Shown piece by piece: positions 42,949-52,365 of a stretch of DNA of 64,000 nt. Location: NCBI GenBank assembly GCA_963788115.1, contig CAWBFD010000003.1, positions 62,001-126,000 of the forward strand, written 5' to 3'. Under the pieces are notes generated by a model that saw only the letters and a list, made by a program, of their open reading frames with translations, ran no database searches and had not been told where the DNA came from. Positions within the stretch are counted from its first letter, which is position 1, and each line of letters starts with the position of its first letter. The stretch is from CAWBFD01 sp963788115. GTDB lineage: Bacteria > Actinomycetota > Thermoleophilia > Solirubrobacterales > 70-9. The translations under genes were made by a program, and so were the position numbers.

Positions 42949-44064
42949 TCAGTCAAGCCTTGGCGGCAGATCGAAGCTATCGAAGTAGGCGGCCAGCCTC
43001 AGCGGATCGGCTGGCTCCTCCGGAAACCGCCTGTACGCCTCTGGATCCGAGCTCTGCGTGGACCGGCAGATGAATGCGGTGACGTCGCTTATCCGCCTGC
43101 CGTGGAGGGTGAGCACGCAGAGCGCGAACGGCAGGTAGGCCGTCTCGTCCTCGTCCCAGCTGTAGAAGGCGAGCGCCGGCTGCCCGCTTGCGCGCACATC
43201 GACGTGACGCCAGCGCCACTGTCCCGACAGCGGCCCCACGCGGAGGAAGACGCCGAGGTTGTCGTGGCCTCGGTACCAGGTTCCAAGGGGCGGCATCGCG
43301 AACGTGGCGTCCTCGGTCAGCATCGCGACGACCGCGTCGATGTCGCCGCGGTCCCACGCGTCGACGTAGCCCTCCACGACCTCCCGCACCCCGTCGTCGC
43401 CGAGCGAGCGCAGCGTGGCCTGCTGACTCTCCTCGGGCAGCCGCTCGCCGACCGCCTTGCGGGCGCGCTGCAGGGAGCTGTTGACCGCGGCGACAGTGGT
43501 CTCGAGCGTCCCGGCGACCTCCCGAGCCGAGAACCCGAGCACCTCGCGCAGGATCAGCACCGCACGCTGCGTGGCGGGCAGGTGCTGGAGAGCGGCGATG
43601 AAGGCCAGCTCGACCGACTCCCGCTGCTCATAGCGGGCCTCCGGGGCCGCGAAGCCGTCCTCGACGCCCAGCGTCTCGTCCGGATAGGGCTCGACCCACA
43701 CGGACTCGACCACCGGCTCGCCCGCGCCGCGGTGGGGATCGGCCTGAGGGCCGTAGTCGATCGGGAGCACCCGCTTCGGCCGCCGTCCGATCGCATCCAG
43801 CGACGCGTTGGTGGCGATCTTGTAGAGCCAGGAGCGAAGCGAGCTTCGGCCCTCGAACCTCGCGATTCCCCGCCATGCCCGCAGCAACGCGTCCTGAAGC
43901 GCGTCCTCGGCGTCATGAAGGGAGCCCAGCATGCGATAGCAGTGAGCGTGGAGCTCGGCGCGGTAGGGCTCGACCAGCCGGCTGAATGCATGCTCGTCGC
44001 CCCCGCGAGCCGCCTCGAGCAGGTCGCTCTCACGCGGGGTCTCGGTCTTGGACGCGGGAGGCAT
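42949..44064 (-). CDS. ECF sigma factor with C-terminal SnoaL-like domain (SigG/SigJ type)
   Basis: 371 residues from ATG 44064 (GTG 44106 is possible). Region 2: FSRLVEPYRAELHAHCYRML, GSLHDAEDALQDALLRAWRG, RSSLRSWLYKIATN. Region 4: LPATQRAVLILREVLGFSAR, EVAGTLETTVAAVNSSLQRA. The last 130 residues are NTF2-like (VDAWDRGDIDAVVAMLTEDA, GTWYRGHDNLG), as in ECF41/ECF56-like groups, where this domain controls activity instead of an anti-sigma factor. None is encoded nearby. Confidence 0.9.
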   Translation of the reverse strand: MPPASKTETPRESDLLEAARGGDEHAFSRLVEPYRAELHAHCYRMLGSLHDAEDALQDALLRAWRGIARFEGRSSLRSWLYKIATNASLDAIGRRPKRVLPIDYGPQADPHRGAGEPVVESVWVEPYPDETLGVEDGFAAPEARYEQRESVELAFIAALQHLPATQRAVLILREVLGFSAREVAGTLETTVAAVNSSLQRARKAVGERLPEESQQATLRSLGDDGVREVVEGYVDAWDRGDIDAVVAMLTEDATFAMPPLGTWYRGHDNLGVFLRVGPLSGQWRWRHVDVRASGQPALAFYSWDEDETAYLPFALCVLTLHGRRISDVTAFICRSTQSSDPEAYRRFPEEPADPLRLAAYFDSFDLPPRLD

Positions 44065-44134
44065 GCCCCGGAAGATTAGATGGGATCCAGGGACGGGCTT
44101 GGTCACCGATGATTGGGCTCAGGCCAAGCACGAA

Positions 44135-44152
44135 GCGCCGGCCGACCGGCGC
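44135..44152 (-). terminator. GC-rich hairpin between 44174 gene and sigma factor
   Basis: GCGCCGG and CCGGCGC flank CCGA. On the minus strand it follows the 44174-44785 gene by about 20 bases and is trailed by TTCGTGCTT. Confidence 0.4.
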
Positions 44153-44173
44153 GGAGAGGAATGAGCATGGCCG

Positions 44174-44785
44174 CTAGTTGGCGCCCCCGGGCGGACACGC
44201 GCGGTCGGCGACGCCGAAGGGGAGCCAGCGGCGGATGGGGTTCGTGCGCCCCTCGACCCAGACGTCGATCGCGGCGCAATGGGCGTCGCGAACGAAGAAG
44301 CCGCCGTTGAACTGGGTCTCGCGACCCGGGTAGTCACTCGACCGCGAGCAGGGGCTGAACCGCACCGACGAGGTCCCGTCGGAGAGCCGAAAGAGGCGGT
44401 TCAGCCTAGGCCCCCCGTAGTCGTAGAGGAGGGAGAAGCGCTGGCGCTCCGCCTCCGGCACCGCCAGCGTCACCGTCGCGCCGGCACGGACCACGGCGAT
44501 GGCCTTGAGCTCGGCATCCGGCCGGAAGTGCTCCGGGCGTCGCTCGCGGTAAAACAGCAGAGCGAGTGGTCCCGCGACCCAGGCCCGCTTCCGCCACCCA
44601 GGGTCGAGCTCGCCGAAGACCGCCGTCCTGCAGGGACGGACCGCCTCCGGTTCGGGCTCGACGGCAGCGGCCGCATAGACGCCGTCTCCTGGGGTGGACT
44701 CATCTCCACCGGCCGCCAGGGTGAGTGCGCCGGCGGCTATCAGGGCGGTCACCGCGAGCGCCACTGCAATCTGAATGCGGGACAT
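44174..44785 (-). CDS. Exported protein of unknown function
   Basis: 203 residues from ATG 44785. A signal peptide or anchor is at residues 5-26 (IAVALAVTALIAAGALTLAA). The mature part has two or three possible disulfide pairs (RPCRTAVFG, RFSPCSRSSDYPG, DAHCAAIDVWVEG, RACPPGG) and AELKAIAVVRAGATVTLAVP, resembling a small beta sandwich. No family assigned. It is a single gene followed by a hairpin. Confidence 0.7.
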   Translation of the reverse strand: MSRIQIAVALAVTALIAAGALTLAAGGDESTPGDGVYAAAAVEPEPEAVRPCRTAVFGELDPGWRKRAWVAGPLALLFYRERRPEHFRPDAELKAIAVVRAGATVTLAVPEAERQRFSLLYDYGGPRLNRLFRLSDGTSSVRFSPCSRSSDYPGRETQFNGGFFVRDAHCAAIDVWVEGRTNPIRRWLPFGVADRACPPGGAN

Positions 44786-44891
44786 CGCCGGGTATACGGC
44801 CCACGCCTGAGGACAGGTCCGTTAAATCGGCGAGGGCGCCCGCCGACGTGTGACCTTGATCTCCAGGGGTGGGGATGAAGCTCGCTGCGAG

Positions 44892-45272
44892 CTAGGAGTC
44901 CCGGCCCCGCAGGGTCTCGCCCAGCGCGGCCAGATGGGTCGGCTCGGCGTTCCTCTGCGCGGCACGGCCCCGGTCGGTGATGCACGCCCACACCCCCCGG
45001 CGGTCGTGCTCGCAGACCCCACGGGTGGCGAGGCCCTCGTCCTCGAGGCGCTTCACCAGCCGGGAGAGCGCACTCTGGCTGAGATGGATCTCCTCGGCTA
45101 GCTCCTGCATGCGCAGATGGCCCTCGGGCGCGGCCGAGAGGTGGCGCAAGACCTCGTATTCGCTCAGCGAGAGCTGGTGCTTCCGCTCCAGGGCGCGTTC
45201 TAGCGAGTCGCGAACAACCGCGTGAGTGGCCTCCAGCTCGCGCCACCTCTCAAGCAGGACCTTCTCGTTCAT
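44892..45272 (-). CDS. MarR-family regulator
   Basis: 126 residues from ATG 45272. Winged helix: QLSLSEYEVLRHLSAAPEGH, LRMQELAEEIHLSQSALSRL, VKRLEDEGLATRGVCEHDRR, GVWACITDRGRA. It is divergent from the MFS exporter gene at 45411, and ATGCAT motifs lie in the shared intergenic region. This is the usual arrangement for a repressor of a drug exporter. CEHDRR contains a cysteine that could sense oxidants. Confidence 0.92.
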   Translation of the reverse strand: MNEKVLLERWRELEATHAVVRDSLERALERKHQLSLSEYEVLRHLSAAPEGHLRMQELAEEIHLSQSALSRLVKRLEDEGLATRGVCEHDRRGVWACITDRGRAAQRNAEPTHLAALGETLRGRDS

Positions 45273-45342
45273 CTCCTCACCCCCGGCGGCCGATGACCGC
45301 CTGCACTCAGTTTATATCAAAACGATGCATGCGCAAACTTTG

Positions 45343-45371
45343 TTGACATGATACTTGACTATGCATATAAT
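45343..45371 (+). promoter_or_regulatory. Consensus sigma-70 promoter of the MFS gene
   Basis: TTGACA (45343-45348), exactly 17 bases, TATAAT (45366-45371): a perfect match to consensus, unusual in such GC-rich DNA. ATGCAT occurs at 45326-45331 and 45361-45366, the second touching the -10, and could be the MarR operator. A minus-strand TATAAA at 45317-45312 may be the -10 for marR. Confidence 0.8.
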
Positions 45372-45410
45372 TCCCGATCTCTTCCACTTCAGGACTGACG
45401 GGAGGTCCCG

Positions 45411-46892
45411 ATGCAGCAGGACTCAGCGCAGGCAACCGAATCGGTCAACTTCGAGGCTCGGCACTGGTGGCTTTTGGCGCTGGTCTGCGGCGTTCTCTTC
45501 CTCGACGGGCTCGACGTCTCGATGGTTGGGGTCGCGCTGCCCAGCATCAGCAACGAGCTAGGGCTAGAGCCGAGCTCGCTGCAATGGGTCGTCAGCGCGT
45601 ACATCCTCGGCTACGGCGGCCTGCTTCTCCTCGGCGGGCGGGCGGCCGATCTGCTGGGCCGCAGGCGCGTCCTGCTGGGCGGTCTCGCGGTCTTCCTCGT
45701 CGCCTCGTTCGTCGGCGGCCTCGCCAACGACGGAACCACCCTGATCGCGACTCGGTTCATCAAGGGAGCGGCGGCGGCGTTCACGGCCCCGGCGGGCCTC
45801 TCGATCATCACCAGCTCCTTCGCCGAGGGCCCGGCGCGGAACAAGGCGCTGAGCATCTACGCGGCGGTTGGCGCCAGCGGCTGGTCGCTCGGCTTGGTTT
45901 TCGGCGGGGCGCTGACCGAGCTGGGCTGGCGCTACACCTTCTTCCTCCCGGTCCCGATCGCCCTCGCGATCCTGCTGCTCGCCCCGCGCTACCTGGCAAA
46001 GGACGAGCCCGCTGAGAAGGTGACCCGCAAGCGGTTCGACTTCGCAGGCACTGGGACCCTCGCGGTAGCGATGCTCGGCCTCGTATACACGATCGTCGAG
46101 GCGCCCGACGTGGGCTGGGGCTCGGCACAGACGCTGATCTCGTTCGCGGCGGTGACCCTGCTGCTGAGCGCCTTCGTCCTGATCGAGCAGCGCAGCGATG
46201 AGCCCCTGATCAGGCTCGGGATCCTGCGATCGGCCCCCCTGCGGCGCGCCAACTTCGGCGCCATGGCGCTGCTCGGCAGCTGGTTCGGGTTCCAGTTCAT
46301 CGGCACCCTCTACATGCAGGACCTGAGGGGCTGGTCGCCGATCGAGATGGCGCTTGCCTTCCTCCCGGCCGGCCTGATCGTGGCCTACGGCTCGACCAGG
46401 ATGCCTGCGCTCGTCAATCGCATCGGGACGACCCTGCCCATCGGAGCGGGGCTGACCAGCCTCGCGCTGGCGTATGCCCTGTTCCTCAACATCGGTGCCG
46501 ACTCGGGTTATTTCTCGGCGATGCTGCCGACCTTCATTCTCTCCGGGATCGGCTTTACGCTCGCCTTCGGGCCATTGACTGTGGCGGCGACCGGCGGCGT
46601 CGGCAACGAGGAGCAGGGGCTCGCCTCCGGGCTGGTTTACACCTCGTTCCAGCTCGGCGGAGCGGTGGGCCTGGCCGTGACCACGGCGGTGATCGAGGCG
46701 GGGACCGCCGGATCAAACGCGGCCGCGGGCAGCTCTGCCGCCCTGCTGGACGGCTTCCAGCCGGGCATTGTCGTCTCGGTCGTGATCGGGGCGATCGGGG
46801 CAGCGGTGATCTTTGCACCCCTGCTCGGGCGCCTTCTCAACGCCGGCCGAGTCGCCGTCGCGACCGGCTCGGAGAGCGACCGCAGCGGGTGA
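45411..46892 (+). CDS. MFS drug transporter, DHA2 (EmrB) family
   Basis: 493 residues from ATG 45411 behind GGGAGG. Fourteen hydrophobic segments are likely. Signature motifs: LDGLDVSMVGVALPSISNEL, the motif A region GGRAADLLGRRRVLLGGLAV, and motif C-like SIYAAVGASGWSLGLVFGGA. Family members expel drugs or dyes in exchange for protons. Expression is driven by a consensus promoter under the likely control of the divergent MarR protein. Confidence 0.93.
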   Translation: MQQDSAQATESVNFEARHWWLLALVCGVLFLDGLDVSMVGVALPSISNELGLEPSSLQWVVSAYILGYGGLLLLGGRAADLLGRRRVLLGGLAVFLVASFVGGLANDGTTLIATRFIKGAAAAFTAPAGLSIITSSFAEGPARNKALSIYAAVGASGWSLGLVFGGALTELGWRYTFFLPVPIALAILLLAPRYLAKDEPAEKVTRKRFDFAGTGTLAVAMLGLVYTIVEAPDVGWGSAQTLISFAAVTLLLSAFVLIEQRSDEPLIRLGILRSAPLRRANFGAMALLGSWFGFQFIGTLYMQDLRGWSPIEMALAFLPAGLIVAYGSTRMPALVNRIGTTLPIGAGLTSLALAYALFLNIGADSGYFSAMLPTFILSGIGFTLAFGPLTVAATGGVGNEEQGLASGLVYTSFQLGGAVGLAVTTAVIEAGTAGSNAAAGSSAALLDGFQPGIVVSVVIGAIGAAVIFAPLLGRLLNAGRVAVATGSESDRSG

Positions 46893-46993
46893 CGGGATAG
46901 GGCGGCCGGACCCCCGCCCGGTCGCCCTACATTCCGCCCATAGAGAGCGCGCGCGCCCGGGTAGTGTTGGCGCCCGCGACGCCCGGCTCAGAC

Positions 46994-47595
46994 ATGGAGT
47001 ACTTCTTCTACTGCCGCGCCAAACCGGACACAGGGGCGCTGTGGGCGCAGCTGACCGAAGCCCATTGGTCATTCATGGATCGGTACGCCCATGCGATGAT
47101 CGCCCGCGGACCAACGCTAACCGCCGATCGGGCGACCGCGACCGGCAGCATGCACATCGTCGACCTCCCCGACGCCGAGGCGGCGCGCGTGTTCGCCTTC
47201 GAAGAACCGTGTTATCTCGCCGGGGTCTACTCCGAAGTCCTGGTGCGCCGCTGGCGCAACGCGCTGGGACGAACGATGTGGGAGTTCGAGGGCGACCCGG
47301 TTGCAGACCGACGCTTTCTCGTCATCGGCCACGGGAGCCCAGACGCGAACACCGTCGGTGCCGAGCTGCTGGCGGAACAGCGCCAGTACCTATTCGAGGG
47401 CGGCAATCTCGAGCACATGATCGCCTACGGACCGCTCCTCTCCGACGACGGTGGGGAATGGGTTGGCGACGCCATGCTCATCGAGCACCGCGACCGCGCC
47501 GGAGTCGAGGCGATCATCGCATCGGCGCCCCTGCCCGAGCCGGGCTGTACGCGACCGTCGAGGTCCACGACTGGGAGTTCGGCGGACGCCGATAG
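46994..47595 (+). CDS. Double YCII-related protein, frameshift near the C-terminus
   Basis: From ATG 46994: EYFFYCRAKPDTGALWAQLT, RYAHAMIARGPTLTADRATA, VFAFEEPCYLAGVYSEVLV, a first YCII-like ferredoxin fold, then RRFLVIGHGSPDANT, IAYGPLLSDDGGEWVGDAML and a second fold. Near 47535 the frame moves by one base and AGLYATVEVHDWEFGGRR completes the second domain to TAG 47595. YCII proteins are small enzymes of unclear activity (histidine-aspartate pair). No partner gene is evident. Confidence 0.7.
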
Positions 47596-47756
47596 CAAGT
47601 CAGCGATAGGGCGGGTTCGTCACGCACGGGGAGAGCCAGGTTTGCCTGAAGCTCCACGGCACCCTGGGGCGGCCGCGGGACGGACGCTGTGTGTACCGCG
47701 TCGACGGCTCGGGCCGTCGCGCGGGCCCGCACTGGGGATTCCAGTTCCACGCCGCG

Positions 47757-48557
47757 CTAGTCGTCGACCTCGCCCTCGAAGACGGCGAACGGTGCGCCCT
47801 GGGGGTCGGCGAGGATGGCGATCTTGGCGCCCTGCTCCTCGGGCCTGGATGCTCCGGCACGCTGCTCCATGTCCATCCGGAACATCTCCCGGCCGCCGAG
47901 CTCCTTCGCCTTGTCCACCGCGCCGTCCCGGCTCTCGACAACGAAGTAGGGGATCCAGCTCGGGGGCTCGCCGCCCTGAGCTTCCATCACGCCGCCGTTG
48001 CTCCGCTCGCTGTTTCTGACCACGATGTAGCGGGGATTGCCATCCCCGGTGTCCATCTCCACGCTCGACCAGCCGAACATGCCCGTGTAGAACTCGACGG
48101 CCTTGTCGGGATCGTGCGTGTGGAGCTCGTTCCAGGTCAGGCAGCCGGGCTCGTTGACGCGGCCGGCGCCGATCGCGTCGCGCGGCTCCCAGACGCACAG
48201 CGAGGCCCCGGTCGGATCCGAGAAGGCAGCCATGCGACCCGCGTCCATGACGTCGAATGGCTCCTGAATCACGTTCGCGCCCAGCTCCACCGCCTTCGCC
48301 GCCGCGTCGTCCGCGCTCGCCACCGTGACGTAGCTGTTCCAGTGGGGCGGGAAATCCTCGGTCGTCGGCCCGATCGCCGCGACGTTCTCTCCACCCACGC
48401 TGCACATCGTGTAGACGCCGCCGTCACCGGGGATCTCGGTGTCCTCGAACTCCCAGCCGAAAAGTCCGCCGTAGAAGTCCTTCGCACCATCACCGCCGCG
48501 GGTCGTCAAATCCACCCAGCTGAAGGTCCCTGGTGCGTGCTCGGTCCTCGTTCCCAT
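47757..48557 (-). CDS. VOC-family (glyoxalase-like) protein, two domains
   Basis: 266 residues from ATG 48557. Two VOC modules: GTFSWVDLTTRGGDGAKDFY, GGLFGWEFED, AAFSDPTGASLCVWEP, then CLTWNELHTHDPDKAVEFYT, GMFGWSSVEMD, AILADPQGAPFAVFEG. Such double-VOC proteins are frequent in actinobacteria; substrates vary from antibiotics to aldehydes. Metal ligands are only partly conserved. It stands alone on the minus strand. Confidence 0.9.
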   Translation of the reverse strand: MGTRTEHAPGTFSWVDLTTRGGDGAKDFYGGLFGWEFEDTEIPGDGGVYTMCSVGGENVAAIGPTTEDFPPHWNSYVTVASADDAAAKAVELGANVIQEPFDVMDAGRMAAFSDPTGASLCVWEPRDAIGAGRVNEPGCLTWNELHTHDPDKAVEFYTGMFGWSSVEMDTGDGNPRYIVVRNSERSNGGVMEAQGGEPPSWIPYFVVESRDGAVDKAKELGGREMFRMDMEQRAGASRPEEQGAKIAILADPQGAPFAVFEGEVDD

Positions 48558-48689
48558 CGCTCCTCCTGGTCTCGCTGTCGCTTCCTGCAGACTAGAAAGC
48601 GCGCGCGGCGGGCGCGAACCCAGTTTGTTAATCGTGGTGACGAGGGAAACGTGGTCGGCGTGGTCAAGTCCGGCTGAGGGAGCGCGCCT

Positions 48690-48715
48690 GGCCGAGACAG
48701 CGATGAGTCTCGGCC
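48690..48715. promoter_or_regulatory. 9-bp hairpin upstream of the GyrI-like gene
   Basis: GGCCGAGAC and GTCTCGGCC flank eight bases. It lies in the leader of the gene starting at 48763, perhaps a leader element or the terminator of an upstream transcript. Confidence 0.35.
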
Positions 48716-48762
48716 GTGGGCGAGGTCTCTCATTTCGAGCCCACGATGAGAGGACCTTTCAG

Positions 48763-49284
48763 ATGTCGCCCCGGCCACAGATCGAACGCCGCGCCGCGCA
48801 GCCATACCTCGGTATTCGCGCCCAGGTGACCGGCGAGGCGGAGTTCCGCCGAGCGGCCGATCGCGGCTTTCCGGAGCTGTTCGCATGGCTCCAGGAGAAT
48901 GAGACCGAGCTCGCTGGACCGCCGTTCATTCGCTATGTCGAGCTCGACCCGCAGGGCGATCCGCTCGAGATCGAGCTCGCCCTGCCGGTTGCAACCGCGG
49001 TCTCCGGCCCCGAGCGCATTCGCGGCGGTGCTCTACCGGCCGGTCGGTACGCCACCTTGCTGCATATAGGCCCGTACAGGAGCGCCGAGGTGCCCGATCT
49101 CGCCTCCGCCCGTGCCGAGCTCCTCGGCTGGGCCGAACAGGAGGGGGTCGCGCTGGAGAGCTCCACGACCGGTCGGGGAACCGAGTTCCGCGCCCGCGTC
49201 GAGCGTTACGTCACCGATCCCTCCCAGGAGCCCGACTGGTCGAAGTGGGAGACCGAGCTGGCCTACCTGACAGCGGAGGGCTGA
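48763..49284 (+). CDS. GyrI-like effector-binding domain protein
   Basis: 173 residues from ATG 48763 behind GAGAGGACC. It matches the small-molecule-binding SRPBCC-like fold of GyrI/Rob C-termini: YLGIRAQVTGEAEFRRAADR, PPFIRYVELDPQGDPLEIEL, LPAGRYATLLHIGPYRSAEV, YVTDPSQEPDWSKWETELAY. No DNA-binding domain is attached, so it is a stand-alone binder or hydrolase of hydrophobic compounds. Confidence 0.87.
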   Translation: MSPRPQIERRAAQPYLGIRAQVTGEAEFRRAADRGFPELFAWLQENETELAGPPFIRYVELDPQGDPLEIELALPVATAVSGPERIRGGALPAGRYATLLHIGPYRSAEVPDLASARAELLGWAEQEGVALESSTTGRGTEFRARVERYVTDPSQEPDWSKWETELAYLTAEG

Positions 49285-49313
49285 GCGCAGGCTGGAAGCC
49301 CCAGCGAACGCTC

Positions 49314-50208
49314 TCAGTGACGCTTCGCGGCTTGCGAGCTGTCCTGCTCTCGCGATGACCCGCTGGGCTCGCTGGCGGGTTCGGACTGTATGGCCGAGCC
49401 GAGCAGCCGCAGACCGGTCTCCGAGTTCGAGCCCGGCTCGGCCGTGTATACGAACAAAGTCTGGTCACCATCGCCGGGCAGGGCAAGGGTCTCGTACGCG
49501 AGCGTGAGCCGCCCCACGATCGGGTGCTCCAGACGCTTCGCCCCGTACGTCTTCTCCGTCACATCGCGGCGCGGCCACAGGCGACGAAACTCATCGCTCT
49601 TCATCGACAGCTCCCCGATCAGCTCGGCCAGGCCAGGGTCGTCTGGGTGGCGACCGGCCGCAAGCCGCAGGTAGGCGACCGTCGCCTCAGCGTTCTCGTC
49701 CCAATCCACGTACAGCTCGCGTGCGCCCTCGTCGAGGAAGAAGTGGCGGGCGACGTTGCGGTGCTCGCGCGGAAGCGAGGCCCAGTCGACCAGGAGCGCC
49801 GCGTTCAGGCGGTTCCACGCCAGCACGTCCATGCGCCGCCCGACCACCATCGCCGGGATGCCGTCGAGCCCGTCGATCAGCCGCCGCAACCGGACCGGAC
49901 CCGCTCGGGCGTCGGACGCGGGACCTGCGACGGACAGGGCGGCTGAGGTCGTAGAGGTGCGCTCGCTCGGCGTCTTCCAAACGCAGGGCCCGCGCGAGTG
50001 CGTCGAGCACCCCTTCGGATGGCTGGCCGGCTCGACCCTGCTCGAGGCGTACGTAGTAGTCGACGCTGATCCCTGCCAGCTGGCCGAGCTCCTCGCGGCG
50101 TAGGCCGGGCACACGACGCCTTCCGTAAGCCTGGATCCCTACATCCTCCGGCCGAAGGCGGGCCCGCCGGGATTTCAGGAACTGTCCCAGCTCGCGGCGC
50201 TTGTCCAT
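49314..50208 (-). CDS. XRE/MmyB-type transcriptional regulator, one frameshift
   Basis: From ATG 50208: LGQFLKSRRARLRPEDVGI, VPGLRREELGQLAGISVDYY, VRLEQGRAGQPSEGVLDALA, an XRE HTH. Near 49940 one base is out of register; then AGPASDARAGPVRLRRLIDG, MVVGRRMDVLAWNRLNAALL, NVARHFFLDEGAREL and LAYETLALPGDGDQTLFVYT give the MmyB ligand-binding (PAS-like) domain to TGA 49314. MmyB regulators bind fatty-acid-like ligands and usually control a neighbouring reductase; here the AKR gene diverges from it. Confidence 0.83.
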
Positions 50209-50364
50209 GCGCTCAGTATGCCGCCGCCGGGTGGCGAAGGGTGGCCCTCCGCGTACCAGGTTCGCGCATCCCGGGATCGACTGGGCTCTGGCTAATTCGA
50301 TTCCAGGGTTCACGATCCGAGCCGACTCGTGGAACGCGCAACGGCAATTTCGAGGAGGACTTCG

Positions 50365-51503
50365 ATGAGCAGCGATATCGACACCGCCGTGGACCACCTG
50401 CCAGGGCACGACGTGGGCCTGCGGCTGGAGCGACCCGAATCCCTCGATACCTACAGGTTGCTGGGAAGCTCCGGCTTGCGCGTCTCGCCGCTGGCACTCG
50501 GGACGATGACATTCGGCTCGGATTGGGGTTGGGGCGCCGATCGACGAGGAGGCGCGACGGATCTTCGACGCCTACATCGACCGTGGCGGCAACTTCATCG
50601 ACACGGCAAACTCAGTACACCAACGGGACCAGCCGAGCAGCTCGTGGGCGAGTTCGCTCGCCGGGCGAGCGCGAGCGACTTGTGGTCGCGACCAAATACA
50701 CGGTGACGACGCGCCCGGGCGACCCCAACGCGGGCGGCAACCACCGCAAGAGCATGGTGCACTCGCGTCGAGGAGAGCCTGCGGCGGCTGCGCACCGACT
50801 ACATCGACCTGCTCTATCTCCACATCTGGGACGGCACGCACGCCGGTCGAGGAGATCCTGCGGGCGCTTGGACGACCTCGTCCGCGCCGGGCAAGGTGCT
50901 CTACGTCGGAATCTCCGACACGCCCGCGTGGCAGGTCTCGCGGATGCAGGCGATCGCCGAGCTGCGCGGCTGGTCGCCGCTTGGTGGGCGCTGCAGGTCG
51001 AGTACAGCCTGATCGAGCGCACGGTCGAGCGGGAGCTGATCCCGATGGCCGGGAGATGGGGCTCGGCGTGATCGCCGTGGTCGCCGCTGGCAAGCGGCGT
51101 GCTGACCGGCAAGTACAGCCGCGCCGACCTGAGCGCCAACAGGGGCTCCGCAGAGCCGGGTGGAACCCGCAGGAACGTGGCGGTCGCGAACGGTGCGCTC
51201 ACCGAGCGAGGATCGAGGTGGCGGAGGTCGTCGGCGCGGTCGCCGCTGAGCTCGACACGACGCCGCGGGGGCGTTGCGTGGACCCTGCTGAACCCCGCGG
51301 TGACGGCGCCGATCATCGGTGCACGCACGCTGGGGCAGCTCGAGGACAATCTCGGCGCGCTCGAGGTGGATCTCCCTGAGCGCCACCGCGCCCGGCTTGA
51401 GCGGGCAAGCTCGATCGAGCTCGGCTTCCCGCACGACTTCCTGGCTCGACCGATGACCCAAAACGTCATGCACGCCGGGGTTAGGATCGCTTCGCGAGCG
51501 TGA
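50365..51503 (+). pseudogene. Aldo/keto reductase with about fourteen single-base indels
   Basis: ATG 50365 follows GAGGAGG. The protein is AKR-like throughout (YRLLGSSGLRVSPLALGTMT, IFDAYIDRGGNFIDTAN, LVVATKYTVTTRPGDPNAGG, SLRRLRTDYIDLLYLHIWDG, KVLYVGISDTPAWQVSRMQA, ALEVDLPERHRARLERASS), but the reading frame changes near 50542, 50612, 50634, 50665, 50766, 50839, 50869, 50891, 50982, 50988, 51051, 51077, 51211 and 51266. Eleven look like +1, three like -1. Between them residues stay conserved, and the first 170 and last 220 bases are clean. It is divergent from the MmyB-type regulator. Confidence 0.8.
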
Positions 51504-52342
51504 GCGAGCGCATGATCGAGACCGACGGCGTCGAGCTCTGCACCGAGCCGTTCGGCGACCCGGGCGACCCGCCGATCCTCCTGATCATGGGGATGGGCGC
51601 CTCGATGGTCTGGTGGGAGGACGACTTCTGCCGCATGCTTGCCGGTGGCGAGCGGTTCGTGATCCGCTACGACCATCGCGACACCGGACGGTCGACTTCG
51701 TATGACCCGGGACACCCTGGATACACCGGCGATGACCTGATCGGCGACGCCGCTGCCGTGCTCGACGCCTACGAGATCCCGGCCGCGCACGTGGTCGGCC
51801 TCTCGATGGGCGGTGCGATCGCCCAGCTGCTGGCCCTTGACTTTCCCGATCGCGTCGCCTCGCTGGTCCTGATCAGCACCAGTCCCACTGTCCCGGGAGA
51901 CCGGGAGCTCCCGCCGACGTCCGAGGAGTACGCCCGCTTCGCGGCCAGCGCCGAGGTGGATTGGTCAGATGCGAAATCGGTCATCCGGTATGTGGTCGAC
52001 GACTCGCGGGCGCTTGCCGGAAGCCATCGCCGGTTCGATCTGGCGGCTACCCAAAGGCTGGCCGCCCGGGATGTCGAGCGGGCGCGCAGCTTCGCCAGCG
52101 TCCAGAACCACGGCCTGCTCTCCGGCGACGAACCGCCGCGAAAGCCTCCGTCATCGATCCACGTCCCGACGCTCGTGATCCACGGCACCGCCGATCCCCT
52201 CTTCCCACTCGACCACGGCGTAGTGCTGGCGGAGGAGATCCCGAACGCGAGCCTGGTGACCCTGGAGGGAGCCGGGCACGGGCTTCAGCCAGTCGACTGG
52301 GACGTGGCCGTGGGAGCGATCCTCGAGCACACCGGCCATTAG
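51500..52342 (+). CDS. Alpha/beta hydrolase
   Basis: 280 residues from GTG 51500, whose bases overlap the AKR stop. Triad: nucleophile in VVGLSMGGAIAQLLALD, acid in HGTADPLFPLDHG, histidine in LEGAGHGLQPVDW. The oxyanion loop is LLIMGMGASMVWW. The sequence resembles the aclacinomycin-methylesterase (RdmC)-like group common in actinobacteria. Substrate unknown. Confidence 0.9.
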   Translation: MSERMIETDGVELCTEPFGDPGDPPILLIMGMGASMVWWEDDFCRMLAGGERFVIRYDHRDTGRSTSYDPGHPGYTGDDLIGDAAAVLDAYEIPAAHVVGLSMGGAIAQLLALDFPDRVASLVLISTSPTVPGDRELPPTSEEYARFAASAEVDWSDAKSVIRYVVDDSRALAGSHRRFDLAATQRLAARDVERARSFASVQNHGLLSGDEPPRKPPSSIHVPTLVIHGTADPLFPLDHGVVLAEEIPNASLVTLEGAGHGLQPVDWDVAVGAILEHTGH

Positions 52343-52365
52343 CGCACGGGAACGGGAATCGTCCG

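Noticed and set aside
47620..47760. Plus-strand stretch reading CLKLHGTLGRPRDGRCVYRV and PHWGFQFHAA
   Set aside because: It looks somewhat protein-like, but it has no start or stop of its own and runs into the antisense of the VOC gene; it could be a remnant but cannot be assigned.
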